Part shown: piece by piece, positions 38,049 through 46,357 of the stretch | How the letters are laid out: each line of letters starts with the position of its first letter | Position numbering within the stretch: position 1 is the stretch's first letter | Assembly: GCF_017353255.1 (NCBI RefSeq) | Contig: NZ_JAFMYU010000012.1 | Span: forward strand, 62,001 to 126,000 | DNA: 64,000 bases | Direction of reading: 5' to 3' | DNA from: Fibrella aquatilis | Lineage (GTDB): Bacteria; Bacteroidota; Bacteroidia; Cytophagales; Spirosomataceae | Program-made: the position numbers and the translations under genes | Notes under the pieces: model-generated | Database searches by the model: none | What the model saw: only the letters and a program-made list of their open reading frames with translations | What the model was told of the DNA's origin: nothing

Positions 38049-39419
38049 ATGAGAATCCTTACCTGCCTATGCTTTAGTCTAGTTTGTTTCGTCGGCCGTG
38101 CTCAGGTGCGCATCTACGATCCCGCCCGCACCGTAGAGCGCAGCGTGGAATACCGCGCCAACAGTCGGGTGAACCAGAGCATAGACCGGGGGCTGGACAA
38201 AGTGGAGGAAGGCATCATCAACGCGTTTAAGAAGAAGCCCGCTAAGCCCCAGCCGCAAAACCAAAACGGCCAAACCAGCACCACCGACGCCGACAACCCA
38301 CCCGCCGACGATACCTACGCCCGCCCCGGCAACAACCGGACCTCCTCGACCAACGCCAGTGAGGCACCTACCACGCTGAAAGCCTACAGCCGGTTCGACT
38401 TTGTGCCGGGCGAAAAACTCCTTGTGGCCGACGATTTCATGCAGGATGCCGTGGGCGATTTTCCGGCCAAATGGAACGCCACCGGATCAGGCGAGATCGT
38501 GACCATCGAAGGTGTACCGGGGCATTGGCTGGCCCTGGGCAAGAAAGGGCAATACCTGCCCGAATACATCAGCAACCTGCCCGACAACTTCACGCTCCAG
38601 TTCGATCTGGCCTGCTCCAATCCCTTCAATTTCTATTCAACAAGCCTGCATACAGCCTTTGCGGCCCTGAAAAATCCGGCCAAAGAGTTTGCCGGCTGGG
38701 GCGTTTTCAAGCATAACATCGGCACGGGCACGTCGGTATCTATGCACCCCATGGCGGCAGGTGCCAAATCGGGCAGCAGCCACGTCGAAGTGTTTGAAAA
38801 CGGCGAACGAACCATGAATAACGACCTGTTGGTGAACCAGTTCTGGGCGGGCGGACGCAACCTGGTGAAGGTGTCGGTGTGGCGGCAACGGCAGCGGCTG
38901 CGCGTGTATGTAAACGAAGAAAAGATCTGGGACCTGCCCCGTGCGTTCCTACCCGACGTGGCCTATAACTCAGTAGTGTTTGCCCTGGGCGACATGCACC
39001 GGCCCGAAGACAGCTATTACCTGGGCAACCTGCGCCTGGCCGTGGGGGCACCCGACACCCGCAACAAACTCGTGACCGAGGGCAAGTTCGTGACGAGGGG
39101 CATCCTCTTCAACGTAGGGCAGGCCACGATCAAACCCGAATCGTTTGGTGCGCTGAAAGACATTGCCAACGTGCTCACCGAAAACGCCGACCTGCGGGTG
39201 CTCATTGTGGGCCATACCGATGCCGATGGCGACGATGCCACCAACCTGACCCTATCCAAACGCCGCGCCGAGGCCGTTAAGGCCGCGCTGAGCAGTGATT
39301 TCGGCATCAACGCCAGCCGCCTCACCACCGACGGTAAAGGCGAAACCCAGCCCGCCACGCCCAACACCACCCCCGAAGGCAAAGCCAACAACCGCCGCGT
39401 CGAGTTCATCAAACAGTGA
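38049..39419 (+). CDS. OmpA-family outer membrane protein
   Basis: A 456-residue protein with a short signal peptide, a charged linker (about 30-110, KKPAKPQPQNQN, Pro/Thr-rich), a middle beta-sandwich region (about 120-340, with lectin-like strands such as FTLQFDLACSNPFNFYS) and a C-terminal OmpA peptidoglycan-binding domain (about 345-455) with ILFNVGQATIKPES, VLIVGHTDADGDDATNLTLSKRRAEAVKAAL and NNRRVEFI. The OmpA domain would tether it to the cell wall. The role of the middle region is unknown. A TACTTTTA box lies at 38010-38017 and could be its -7 element. Confidence 0.88.
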   Translation: MRILTCLCFSLVCFVGRAQVRIYDPARTVERSVEYRANSRVNQSIDRGLDKVEEGIINAFKKKPAKPQPQNQNGQTSTTDADNPPADDTYARPGNNRTSSTNASEAPTTLKAYSRFDFVPGEKLLVADDFMQDAVGDFPAKWNATGSGEIVTIEGVPGHWLALGKKGQYLPEYISNLPDNFTLQFDLACSNPFNFYSTSLHTAFAALKNPAKEFAGWGVFKHNIGTGTSVSMHPMAAGAKSGSSHVEVFENGERTMNNDLLVNQFWAGGRNLVKVSVWRQRQRLRVYVNEEKIWDLPRAFLPDVAYNSVVFALGDMHRPEDSYYLGNLRLAVGAPDTRNKLVTEGKFVTRGILFNVGQATIKPESFGALKDIANVLTENADLRVLIVGHTDADGDDATNLTLSKRRAEAVKAALSSDFGINASRLTTDGKGETQPATPNTTPEGKANNRRVEFIKQ

Positions 39420-39425
39420 GGGATT

Positions 39426-39438
39426 GCCCCAGCGGGGC
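39426..39438. terminator. Short palindrome GCCCCAGCGGGGC after the OmpA gene
   Basis: A 13-bp palindrome 7 bp downstream of the stop codon, flanked by TT and AA. Its size fits a small terminator or REP-like unit; no clear T-tract follows. Confidence 0.4.
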
Positions 39439-39440
39439 AA

Positions 39441-39615
39441 AAGAGCGCAGCGTCGGTAGAGACGACACGGCATCAACATCAAAAGTCCCGTCAGGGACGA
39501 GACATCGTAGCAGCAGGTACAACCCAACGCTCCGTTGTCTCGTCCCTGACGGGACTTTTGATGTTGATGGCGTGTCGTCTCTACCGACGCTGCGCTCTTA
39601 CGTCCCTGACGGGAC
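39441..39615. repeat. Long inverted repeat R8, 63-bp arms, with GTCCCTGACGGGAC units
   Basis: Left arm 39441-39503 and right arm 39537-39599 are complementary at 62 of 63 positions around a 33-base loop. Each arm holds the palindrome GTCCCTGACGGGAC and a third copy follows at 39601-39615. GC-rich palindromes of this sort resemble REP units; this member has the longest arms in the window and a different word from the heptad set. It lies between the OmpA gene and the purF-end duplication. Confidence 0.95.
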
Positions 39616-39626
39616 GACAAATAACA

Positions 39627-39671
39627 TCAATACGCCCTGACCACTTTGCCTTCCATGAAGTTGACGAAGGC
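39627..39671 (-). pseudogene. Orphan copy of the purF 3' end (left boundary of mini-island)
   Basis: Bases 39629-39671 repeat 44222-44264 with one mismatch in 43. On the minus strand they read AFVNFMEGKVVRAY followed by TGA (39627-39629), that is, the exact C-terminus of purF with its own stop; the single difference is a synonymous Arg codon (AGG for CGG). The real purF gene is 4.6 kb away, beyond the RecQ cassette. Together the two copies mark the ends of an inserted segment, as attL/attR do when an element integrates in the 3' end of a gene and restores it. Confidence 0.85.
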
Positions 39672-39757
39672 GCGGTTAACGCTGAAAGTAGATTATTAAC
39701 AATCAGGGTTAAATAACCTTACTTTTAGGAAACTCTTGTTTAAACGTTGTGGAAAGA

Positions 39758-42700
39758 ATGAGTGCTAAGGCATTTACGGCTAGTTATAACCGTACCAATC
39801 CTAATTTTATCATTCAGAACCTGCCTAGTAACTACGTAACAGACGTTTTTACACCGACAATTTGTGTTCTCAAAAATCTGCTTCAACGTGGTAAACCAAC
39901 TGGTCTGAGCCAGTTTCTTGAAGGCAGGTTAGGGAGTGATGCTCAAGACCAAAATCAGTTCGCACTCATCGACAGCGACCTACCTAATTGGGAGCGAACC
40001 ATTCGGGGCGATGAGAAAAACGACTTTTATCCAGCCCGCGATTTCTACGAAACCATCATTCCCGGCTACCTGCCTGAGTACGCATTTATCAGGTCATTGA
40101 TCTTACCAGAGGCGTTCATCAGCGACATAATACCCGAAAGCGATACAGACAAGTTCACCCAGCAGCAAGTTGATTTTTACCTTCCGCAGGCGTTTGTCGT
40201 CATCGAAATTGACGGTAGTCAGCACAAAGAGTCCGCGCAACAGTGGGATGACCAACAACGCGATACCTATCTGCAAGCACACGGGGTCAAGGTCATTCGT
40301 TTTGTCGTAGCTGACCTACTGGCAAAAAATGAAGCGTTTGCCAAAAGCATCAGCGACTTGTGTCAGCGGCTGGCTGAACACGAAAGTCGGCTCAGGCAAT
40401 ACCGCCTTAATGCCGCAATGCCACTTACCGAACAGCCCAAAAGAAAGCTCCAGTTGGCCGCCATCATGCGGTTTCAATTACTCATGCTGGAGTTGTTGCA
40501 CCGGGGGGAAATCCGCCTGACCGATAAGCAATGGCGGTTTAATCTGCGTGAACATGACGCCACCGACTTTGCTAAACTTGCCCTCGATGATCTGTTTATC
40601 TGGTTCGGGCATCTGCTCAAACTCCAGGCTCCCCACAAAGTTGGCAAAACATACAAACTGAGATTTGATCCCGAACTGCGCCCTGCCTACATCATTAATC
40701 CGGTGGCTATTAGGGAAGCCTTTCCCGCAGATAATGGCATTAACATCGACTTTAGTGTTCTAAAACGGTGGACCGACGAAGCCGATACCAACTCCAACAC
40801 GCTCTTTGTACGTACCGATTACATCGATGAGTACCACGCGGTTATAGGTAAGCAGCTTAGTTGTCCCCTTCTTACCAATCATTTCCGGGTTAGCACAGCC
40901 TCGCCGGTTCAGTACCATATCGTTTATGAGGGCAAACACAAAAACGAAAACAGTCTGGATTTTTTCCTGAAAAACCTCTTCGACTACCCCAAATTCAGAT
41001 CGGGCCAACTTGGCATCATTGCCAACGCCCTGAATCTGCGCACCACCATTGGTTTATTGCCGACCGGCAGCGGCAAATCGATTTGTTTTCAACTGCCTGC
41101 GCTGCTTCAGCCAGCCCTCAGCTTTGTGGTTTGCCCCATTAAAGCCCTGATGCGTGATCAGGCACAGGATTTACAGAAAGCGGGCATCAACCAGATTGCT
41201 TACATCAATAGTGAGTTGAGTGCTACAGAGAAAGCACGGGCTCAACAACAATTTGGCGAGGGCCGCTATTTCTTCGTCTTTGTTTCGCCCGAACGGTTTC
41301 AAAGTCAAACCTTCCGCGATGCGCTTACAGCAGCCTATGCCGAAAACCCAATTGCCTACGGAGTGATTGACGAAGCTCATTGCCTGTCGGAATGGGGCCA
41401 CGACTTCCGCACGTCTTACCTGAATTTAATCAAAACCATCAAGTCGCATTGTCCCGCCGCTACGCTAGTGGGTTTAACAGCCACGGCCTCACTAAACGTA
41501 CTCAAAGATTTAAAGGCTGAAATGGGCGTTGATGACAGCAACGACGTTAAAACATTACCCGATTATGGCCGCGAGGAGTTGACATTTGAAGTTATCGACG
41601 ATGGAGGAAAGAAACTAGACTATTTGACCAAACGACTAAAATTATATCAGGGGAAATCGTTAGGAAATTCTCAACGAGAAACTGCGGGCGAACTGAGCGA
41701 TAAATTTGGTTGTGGCTTAATTTTTACCCCGAATGTGAACGGCGGAAAGGGGTGTTACAGCGTTGCCAATAGCCTGGCAACTACACTCAATGAAACTGTT
41801 AAATGGTACGCTGGTAGCATACCGACAATCACCAGTTATAGCAAAAACAGCGAAGGACAGTCTAAAAAAGAAGTGAGGGGCATTATGGCCGAGTCAGAAT
41901 TTGATATTTATAAGCAGAACGTTCAGGACGAATATAAGAAGAATGGATTTTCGTTGATGGTTGCTACCAAAGCATTTGGCATGGGTATTAACAAACCCAA
42001 TATTCGCATCACGGCACACTATGGTTTACCTGCATCAATGGAATCGTTATATCAGGAAGCAGGTCGGGCCGGGCGTGATAAAGGCGACGCAAATTGCCTA
42101 ATATTCTTAACGAAAGAGAGATACCCTGATGTAATCAGTACAATTCTATCGAAGGATACGTTTTTGGAAGATATCAAATCAGCGTGTGATAATTTAGGAC
42201 CAGAAGAACAATTTGACGTGTTTTCTCAATTATTTTTACTTACTAATGGATTAGGCACTGTACTTGATGACGTAAAAGACCTCAAAGAATTAACTCTGAA
42301 ATTAATTGATAATCAAGATAAAGGAAGTATAGTTATTAGAGTCGACGGAGAAACTAATGCGGGTAAAACCGAAAAAGCAATATACAGGCTCATGCTGCTT
42401 GGACTAGTAGAAGACTGGACAGTTACCTGGAAATTCCCCGGCAGAACTTTTAAGGTCATTCTCAAGCCCGAATGGAACGCTGAGTACTGTCAGAAAGCAC
42501 TTATGGAGCACATAGTGAAGTATGAACCTGATTTTCAGCTTAACCAATTCGCAAAACAATACCCGGCCTATTTCGCGAATTACGACGCTGATAAGTTTAA
42601 CCAAAAAGTACTAAAACTATATATGAAAGTACTGGTTGTCTGGACGTATGTCAGCATCGTAGCCAATCGAAAACAGTCGCTTAAAACGGTTTACGAAAAC

Positions 42701-43378
42701 TGCCTGAAAGAAGTGGAAGGCCATTACAAACCGGGTGAATTTAAGCGGGCGCTAGAAGATTATTTTAAGTTCGATGATGTCAGCTACGTGCTACAAGGAA
42801 TCTCTGAACAAACACTTATCGACCTTACTGTCAAGCAGATACAAAGTTGGTTCTATAATTTCTTCCGGTTTACTGCCCCAGCGCGTTCATCGCTATCGAC
42901 GGACAAAACCCGTTCTCTGATTCCAACGGATGAAGTAGAGTTCGGCAAAAGCCGTTTCATTTTAACAGATGAGATTAAAACAATGCAGGCGCAACTAAGC
43001 CGTGTTCTGGAAGCTCGCGGAAATAACACTGGCTTAAATATGATGAGTGGCCTAGTACGAGCATTAAATGACGATTACGAAGACAATGACGGACGCGTTC
43101 GTTTTGAAGAAGCTTTGAGTGCATTAAAGCAGACAAATATTGTGAACACTTTCTTCATCGGATGTCAGCGCGTAGCTAGTCATATCGCAAACAGAGAGGG
43201 GCGATATGAAATAGCGCAATCCATCCTCCGTGTCTTTCCTGACCAGCAAAAACATATTGAACAATGGGCCGACAGCCTGCAACTTCCCGAACTATTATTC
43301 ACTGACTATCGGCAGCGACTAAACCAAATCAAACGCCTTAATCGGCAACTACATGAGCAAACTACACGAGTTAGATAA
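39758..43378 (+). CDS. DUF559-RecQ helicase fusion
   Basis: A 1206-residue protein, about twice the size of RecQ. Near residues 150-190 is a DUF559/Vsr-like nuclease domain of the PD-(D/E)XK type: VVIEIDGSQH, then RDTYLQAHGVKVIRF. The RecQ-like helicase core follows: Walker A LPTGSGKSICFQLPALL near 434, VCPIKALMRDQ, the DEAH box IDEAHCLSEWGHDFR near 536, LVGLTATAS, AFGMGINKPNIR and YQEAGRAGRDKGD near 766. The C-terminal 400 residues are helical and lack recognisable RQC or HRDC domains. GTG at 39749 is an alternative start. AT-richer than its surroundings. The next gene overlaps by 26 bp. I suggest a DNA-targeting defence function by analogy with helicase-nuclease defence proteins; this is inference. 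Confidence 0.88.
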   Translation: MSAKAFTASYNRTNPNFIIQNLPSNYVTDVFTPTICVLKNLLQRGKPTGLSQFLEGRLGSDAQDQNQFALIDSDLPNWERTIRGDEKNDFYPARDFYETIIPGYLPEYAFIRSLILPEAFISDIIPESDTDKFTQQQVDFYLPQAFVVIEIDGSQHKESAQQWDDQQRDTYLQAHGVKVIRFVVADLLAKNEAFAKSISDLCQRLAEHESRLRQYRLNAAMPLTEQPKRKLQLAAIMRFQLLMLELLHRGEIRLTDKQWRFNLREHDATDFAKLALDDLFIWFGHLLKLQAPHKVGKTYKLRFDPELRPAYIINPVAIREAFPADNGINIDFSVLKRWTDEADTNSNTLFVRTDYIDEYHAVIGKQLSCPLLTNHFRVSTASPVQYHIVYEGKHKNENSLDFFLKNLFDYPKFRSGQLGIIANALNLRTTIGLLPTGSGKSICFQLPALLQPALSFVVCPIKALMRDQAQDLQKAGINQIAYINSELSATEKARAQQQFGEGRYFFVFVSPERFQSQTFRDALTAAYAENPIAYGVIDEAHCLSEWGHDFRTSYLNLIKTIKSHCPAATLVGLTATASLNVLKDLKAEMGVDDSNDVKTLPDYGREELTFEVIDDGGKKLDYLTKRLKLYQGKSLGNSQRETAGELSDKFGCGLIFTPNVNGGKGCYSVANSLATTLNETVKWYAGSIPTITSYSKNSEGQSKKEVRGIMAESEFDIYKQNVQDEYKKNGFSLMVATKAFGMGINKPNIRITAHYGLPASMESLYQEAGRAGRDKGDANCLIFLTKERYPDVISTILSKDTFLEDIKSACDNLGPEEQFDVFSQLFLLTNGLGTVLDDVKDLKELTLKLIDNQDKGSIVIRVDGETNAGKTEKAIYRLMLLGLVEDWTVTWKFPGRTFKVILKPEWNAEYCQKALMEHIVKYEPDFQLNQFAKQYPAYFANYDADKFNQKVLKLYMKVLVVWTYVSIVANRKQSLKTVYENCLKEVEGHYKPGEFKRALEDYFKFDDVSYVLQGISEQTLIDLTVKQIQSWFYNFFRFTAPARSSLSTDKTRSLIPTDEVEFGKSRFILTDEIKTMQAQLSRVLEARGNNTGLNMMSGLVRALNDDYEDNDGRVRFEEALSALKQTNIVNTFFIGCQRVASHIANREGRYEIAQSILRVFPDQQKHIEQWADSLQLPELLFTDYRQRLNQIKRLNRQLHEQTTRVR

Positions 43379-44213
43379 GCTAATCGGCGAATTTGAAAAC
43401 GAATTAGTCCTGACTAAATCAATTAATCAGTTGGCTACCCGTTTGCAGCAAGAAAGTCGGGATCAGTCGGGCAAGCTCAACGAAGCACGGGAGCAATTGA
43501 TAGCTACGTCTTCTTCACTTATAAAGGCAACTCAGAAGTTCAATGAGATTAGCTTTACGTCTGCCTCATCTACCAAAGAACAACTTGACAATTTAGAAAA
43601 GCAACAGAACGAAGGTAGAATCCAACTAAGCAAACAGTCAACCGACCAATTCAACAAATCGCGTGATCAGCAAGACAAGAATTTCGTTGAACTGTCTAAC
43701 AACGTAAAAACAAAAATGGATGGCTATCATTTGGAAAATAGACATTTCATTACTCATCAAAAAGAGGCGCATAAGCAATTAAACGACCATCTCGATAAGT
43801 CGCTCAGTCAACAGAATAAACAGTTAGATAACCACTCAAACATTGTACAAATAAAACTGGATGATCAACAATTAGTATTTAAGCGGTTTGGTGAGCAACA
43901 AAACGAAGCAGTCAAGCAGCAAAATAGATTGTTTACTGACCAGTTCAGCGAACTTCATATTCGGCAAAACAAGCACTTTGTTGACCTGTCAGGCACCATA
44001 CAAACGAGACTGGATAATCACCGTTCGGAGATCAGGCAGATCGTTGAACGCGAGGTGGAGAAACTCAGTAGCCTGTTTGTTGGAAGAGTAGGTGAATTGG
44101 AGACGACCCTCCAAAGTCAAAGTAAGACCCTGAAAATTCTGTCGTACACGGCCATCGTGCAAACAATATTGATCTCGTTTGCAGTGGTAGCTAAGGTGCT
44201 GCGTTGGTGGTGA
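43353..44213 (+). CDS. Coiled-coil protein with C-terminal membrane anchor
   Basis: A 286-residue protein, nearly all Gln/Asn/Lys-rich coiled coil (residues about 1-245), followed by one hydrophobic helix (TAIVQTILISFAVVAKVL) at the C-terminus. Repeats of the type QQNKxxxDxxxxxQxxLDxH occur through the middle. Its start lies 26 bp inside the end of the RecQ-DUF559 gene, so the two are co-translated and probably work together; the anchor would place one partner at the inner membrane. No known family is recognised. It stops 6 bp before the purF stop codon. Confidence 0.85.
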   Translation: MSKLHELDKLIGEFENELVLTKSINQLATRLQQESRDQSGKLNEAREQLIATSSSLIKATQKFNEISFTSASSTKEQLDNLEKQQNEGRIQLSKQSTDQFNKSRDQQDKNFVELSNNVKTKMDGYHLENRHFITHQKEAHKQLNDHLDKSLSQQNKQLDNHSNIVQIKLDDQQLVFKRFGEQQNEAVKQQNRLFTDQFSELHIRQNKHFVDLSGTIQTRLDNHRSEIRQIVEREVEKLSSLFVGRVGELETTLQSQSKTLKILSYTAIVQTILISFAVVAKVLRWW

Positions 44214-44219
44214 GCATGT

Positions 44220-46127
44220 CTAATACGCCCGGACCACTTTGCCTTCCATGAAGTTGACGAAGGCCTTATTCACCACTTTATTGCCGCCGGGGGTGGGGTA
44301 GTTGCCCGTAAAATACCAGTCGCCGGAGTGGTTGGGGCAGGCCATGTGCAGGTTCTCAACGGTTTGGTAGATCACCGCTACTTCGGCTTTCAGGTCTACT
44401 ACGTCGTTGCGGCGGGGGGTGATGATATCGGCTACTTTGCGCGAAATCTCGTCGTGGGTGAAGGGGGCAAACAGTGCCTTCACGTAGTTCTCCTGCATGG
44501 CATTACCCGACTCAATAGCCGCCACCGCCTGGGCATACACCTCGTCGGCGATGTGGTTCAGGCCGCGCTCATTCAGCAGTTGTAGCACCGCCCGGAAGGC
44601 CACAAAATCTTTCACCTTCGACATGTCGATACCGTAGCAGTCGGGGAAGCGAATCTGCGGGGCCGACGATACGATCACAATTTTTTTGGGTTCCAGCCGG
44701 TCCAGCATCCGCAAGATGCTCTTTTCCAGCGTGGTGCCGCGCACGATGGAATCGTCGACCACCACCAGGGTGTCTACGCCTTTTTTAATAACCTCGTAGG
44801 TCGTGTCATACACGTTAGCCACCATCTCGTCGCGGTGGGCATCGTCGGTGATGAAGGTGCGGAGCTTGACGTCTTTAGACACCAGCTTTTCTATCCGGGG
44901 GCGGAACGAGAGCACCCGTTCCAGGTCCTGCTCGAACAGAATACCCTCCATGATGGCCTTCTTGCGCTGCTTGGCCAGGTATTCTTCAATACCTTCCACC
45001 ATACCGAAAAAAGCGGTTTCGGCGGTGTTCGGGATGTAGCTGAAAACTGTGTTTTCGAGGTCGTAGTTGACTTCCTCCAGAATCTGCGGCACCAGCAACC
45101 GGCCCAGTTTTTTGCGTTCGTTATAAATATCGGGGTCGGTGGCGCGGGAGAAATAAATGCGCTCGAAACTGCACGACCGCTTCTCGATGGGCTTAATGAA
45201 CTCGTATTCGCCATATTCGCCGTACTTATCGATAACCAACGCATGACCGGGTTTAACTTCCTGTATCTCAGAATACTCGACATTAAACGCCGTTTTGATG
45301 GCGGGCTTTTCTGAGGCCACCACCACCACTTCATCGTCGGCGTAATAATAGGCGGGGCGGATACCGGCGGGGTCGCGGGCCACAAACGAGGCCCCAAAAC
45401 CGGTCATACCCACCATGGCATAGCCCCCGTCGAAATCGCGACACGAGCGGTGCAGTACGCGCTGCAAATCGAGGTTGTCTTCAATGATGTCTGAGAGGTC
45501 AGGGTTTTCGTAAATACCCTTAAACCGGTCGAACACGCGCTGATTTTCTTCGTCGAGAAAGTGCCCGATTTTTTCCATCACCGTCACTGTGTCGACAAAG
45601 TCTTTGGGGTGCTGCCCCAACGACACCAGCTTGTTGAACAACTCATCGACGTTGGTCATGTTGAAATTACCCGCCATGACCAGGTTGCGACTGCGCCAGT
45701 TGCTTTGGCGGAGCATGGGGTGACAGTTTTCAATGTCGTTGGCCCCGTGGGTACCGTAGCGCAGGTGGCCCATCCAGACTTCGCCGGTGAAGGCTACGTT
45801 TTCCTGGAGCCATTTGGCATCATTGGCGCGGTCTTTATTTTTCTTCAGCGCCTTACTAAACTTCTTGTTGATCTTGCCAAACACGTCGGCCACGGGCTGA
45901 TTTTCGACGGACCGGTAGCGGCTGATGTATCGATGGCCGGGCGGCACGTCGAGCTTGATGTTGGCGACGCCTGCCCCATCCTGACCCCGGTTCACCTGCT
46001 TTTCCATCAGCAAAAACAGCTTATTGGCCGCGTAGAGGGGTGTTCCGTATTTGTCGATGTAGTACTGGTAGGGCTTGCGAAGGCGTAGCAGCACAATGCC
46101 GCACTCGTGTTTAATGGCGTCGCTCAT
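44220..46127 (-). CDS. purF: Amidophosphoribosyltransferase-like class II glutamine amidotransferase
   Basis: Transfers the amide of glutamine to PRPP, the first step of purine synthesis. The 635-residue protein is the long Bacteroidota form. The N-terminal Cys nucleophile is in IKHECGIVLLRL (short leader removed), then GQDGAGVA, GHLRYGTHGAND, and the C-terminal phosphoribosyltransferase motif VVVVDDSIVRGTTLEKSI. The frame is open for 58 codons upstream, but these are low-complexity; the ATG at 46127 is chosen. Its last 14 codons are duplicated at 39627-39671. The element bounded by the copies sits directly behind its stop codon. Confidence 0.88.
   Translation of the reverse strand: MSDAIKHECGIVLLRLRKPYQYYIDKYGTPLYAANKLFLLMEKQVNRGQDGAGVANIKLDVPPGHRYISRYRSVENQPVADVFGKINKKFSKALKKNKDRANDAKWLQENVAFTGEVWMGHLRYGTHGANDIENCHPMLRQSNWRSRNLVMAGNFNMTNVDELFNKLVSLGQHPKDFVDTVTVMEKIGHFLDEENQRVFDRFKGIYENPDLSDIIEDNLDLQRVLHRSCRDFDGGYAMVGMTGFGASFVARDPAGIRPAYYYADDEVVVVASEKPAIKTAFNVEYSEIQEVKPGHALVIDKYGEYGEYEFIKPIEKRSCSFERIYFSRATDPDIYNERKKLGRLLVPQILEEVNYDLENTVFSYIPNTAETAFFGMVEGIEEYLAKQRKKAIMEGILFEQDLERVLSFRPRIEKLVSKDVKLRTFITDDAHRDEMVANVYDTTYEVIKKGVDTLVVVDDSIVRGTTLEKSILRMLDRLEPKKIVIVSSAPQIRFPDCYGIDMSKVKDFVAFRAVLQLLNERGLNHIADEVYAQAVAAIESGNAMQENYVKALFAPFTHDEISRKVADIITPRRNDVVDLKAEVAVIYQTVENLHMACPNHSGDWYFTGNYPTPGGNKVVNKAFVNFMEGKVVRAY
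44222..44264. repeat. Direct repeat in purF 3' end (right boundary of mini-island)
   Basis: This 43-bp segment is the partner of 39629-39671 (42 of 43 identical). It codes for the purF C-terminus from AFVNF to the stop TAG. With the other copy it brackets about 4.55 kb holding the RecQ-DUF559 and coiled-coil genes. Confidence 0.9.
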
Positions 46128-46261
46128 AAGAAGCTTTACCCGTTTGGCACTGGCGCAAACCAGCGCAGTTGGAAGTGTACGTAAGCAGAGGGGTAACGCC
46201 GCCACCCCCCAGAATCGTTCGGAACGGCGGTGGTGTAAAGGTAGAAGAAAAAGGAGGAAAG

Positions 46262-46344
46262 GAGGAAAGAGAGGAAAGGAGGAGGGTGCTGACGCAGGCA
46301 TATTACTCTAGCGTCAGCACCTTCCTCCTTTCCTCCCTTCCTCC
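46262..46344. repeat. Inverted repeat R9 (GAGGAAA words) between purF and prfA
   Basis: Left arm 46262-46295 and right arm 46311-46344 (34 bp, three mismatches) enclose a 15-base AT-rich loop. Words are GGAGGAAA in 7-8-bp steps; the inner part is GGTGCTGACGC/GCGTCAGCACC, the same core as in R6, R10 and R11. It stands 1 bp upstream of the prfA promoter box. Confidence 0.9.
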
Positions 46345-46345
46345 C

Positions 46346-46353
46346 TATCTTTG
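46346..46353 (+). promoter_or_regulatory. Candidate -7 box (TATCTTTG) for prfA
   Basis: An exact TAnnTTTG match ending 4 bp before the ATG at 46358. If used, the transcript would be leaderless or nearly so. The region where a -33 box should lie is the right arm of R9. Confidence 0.5.
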
Positions 46354-46357
46354 TATT

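Noticed and set aside
39441-39615. Possible CRISPR-like array: GTCCCTGACGGGAC three times in 135 bp
   Set aside because: The copies are in opposite arms of a single hairpin and the intervening sequence is itself complementary, so this is an inverted repeat; no cas genes are near.
46128-46301. N-terminal extension of purF (58 codons upstream of 46127)
   Set aside because: The extra residues are low-complexity and run towards repeat R9; the Cys nucleophile should lie close to the N-terminus in this family.
46169-46357. N-terminal extension of prfA
   Set aside because: Encoded by repeat R9 and unlike RF1; the ATG at 46358 gives the standard N-terminus and has a promoter box next to it.
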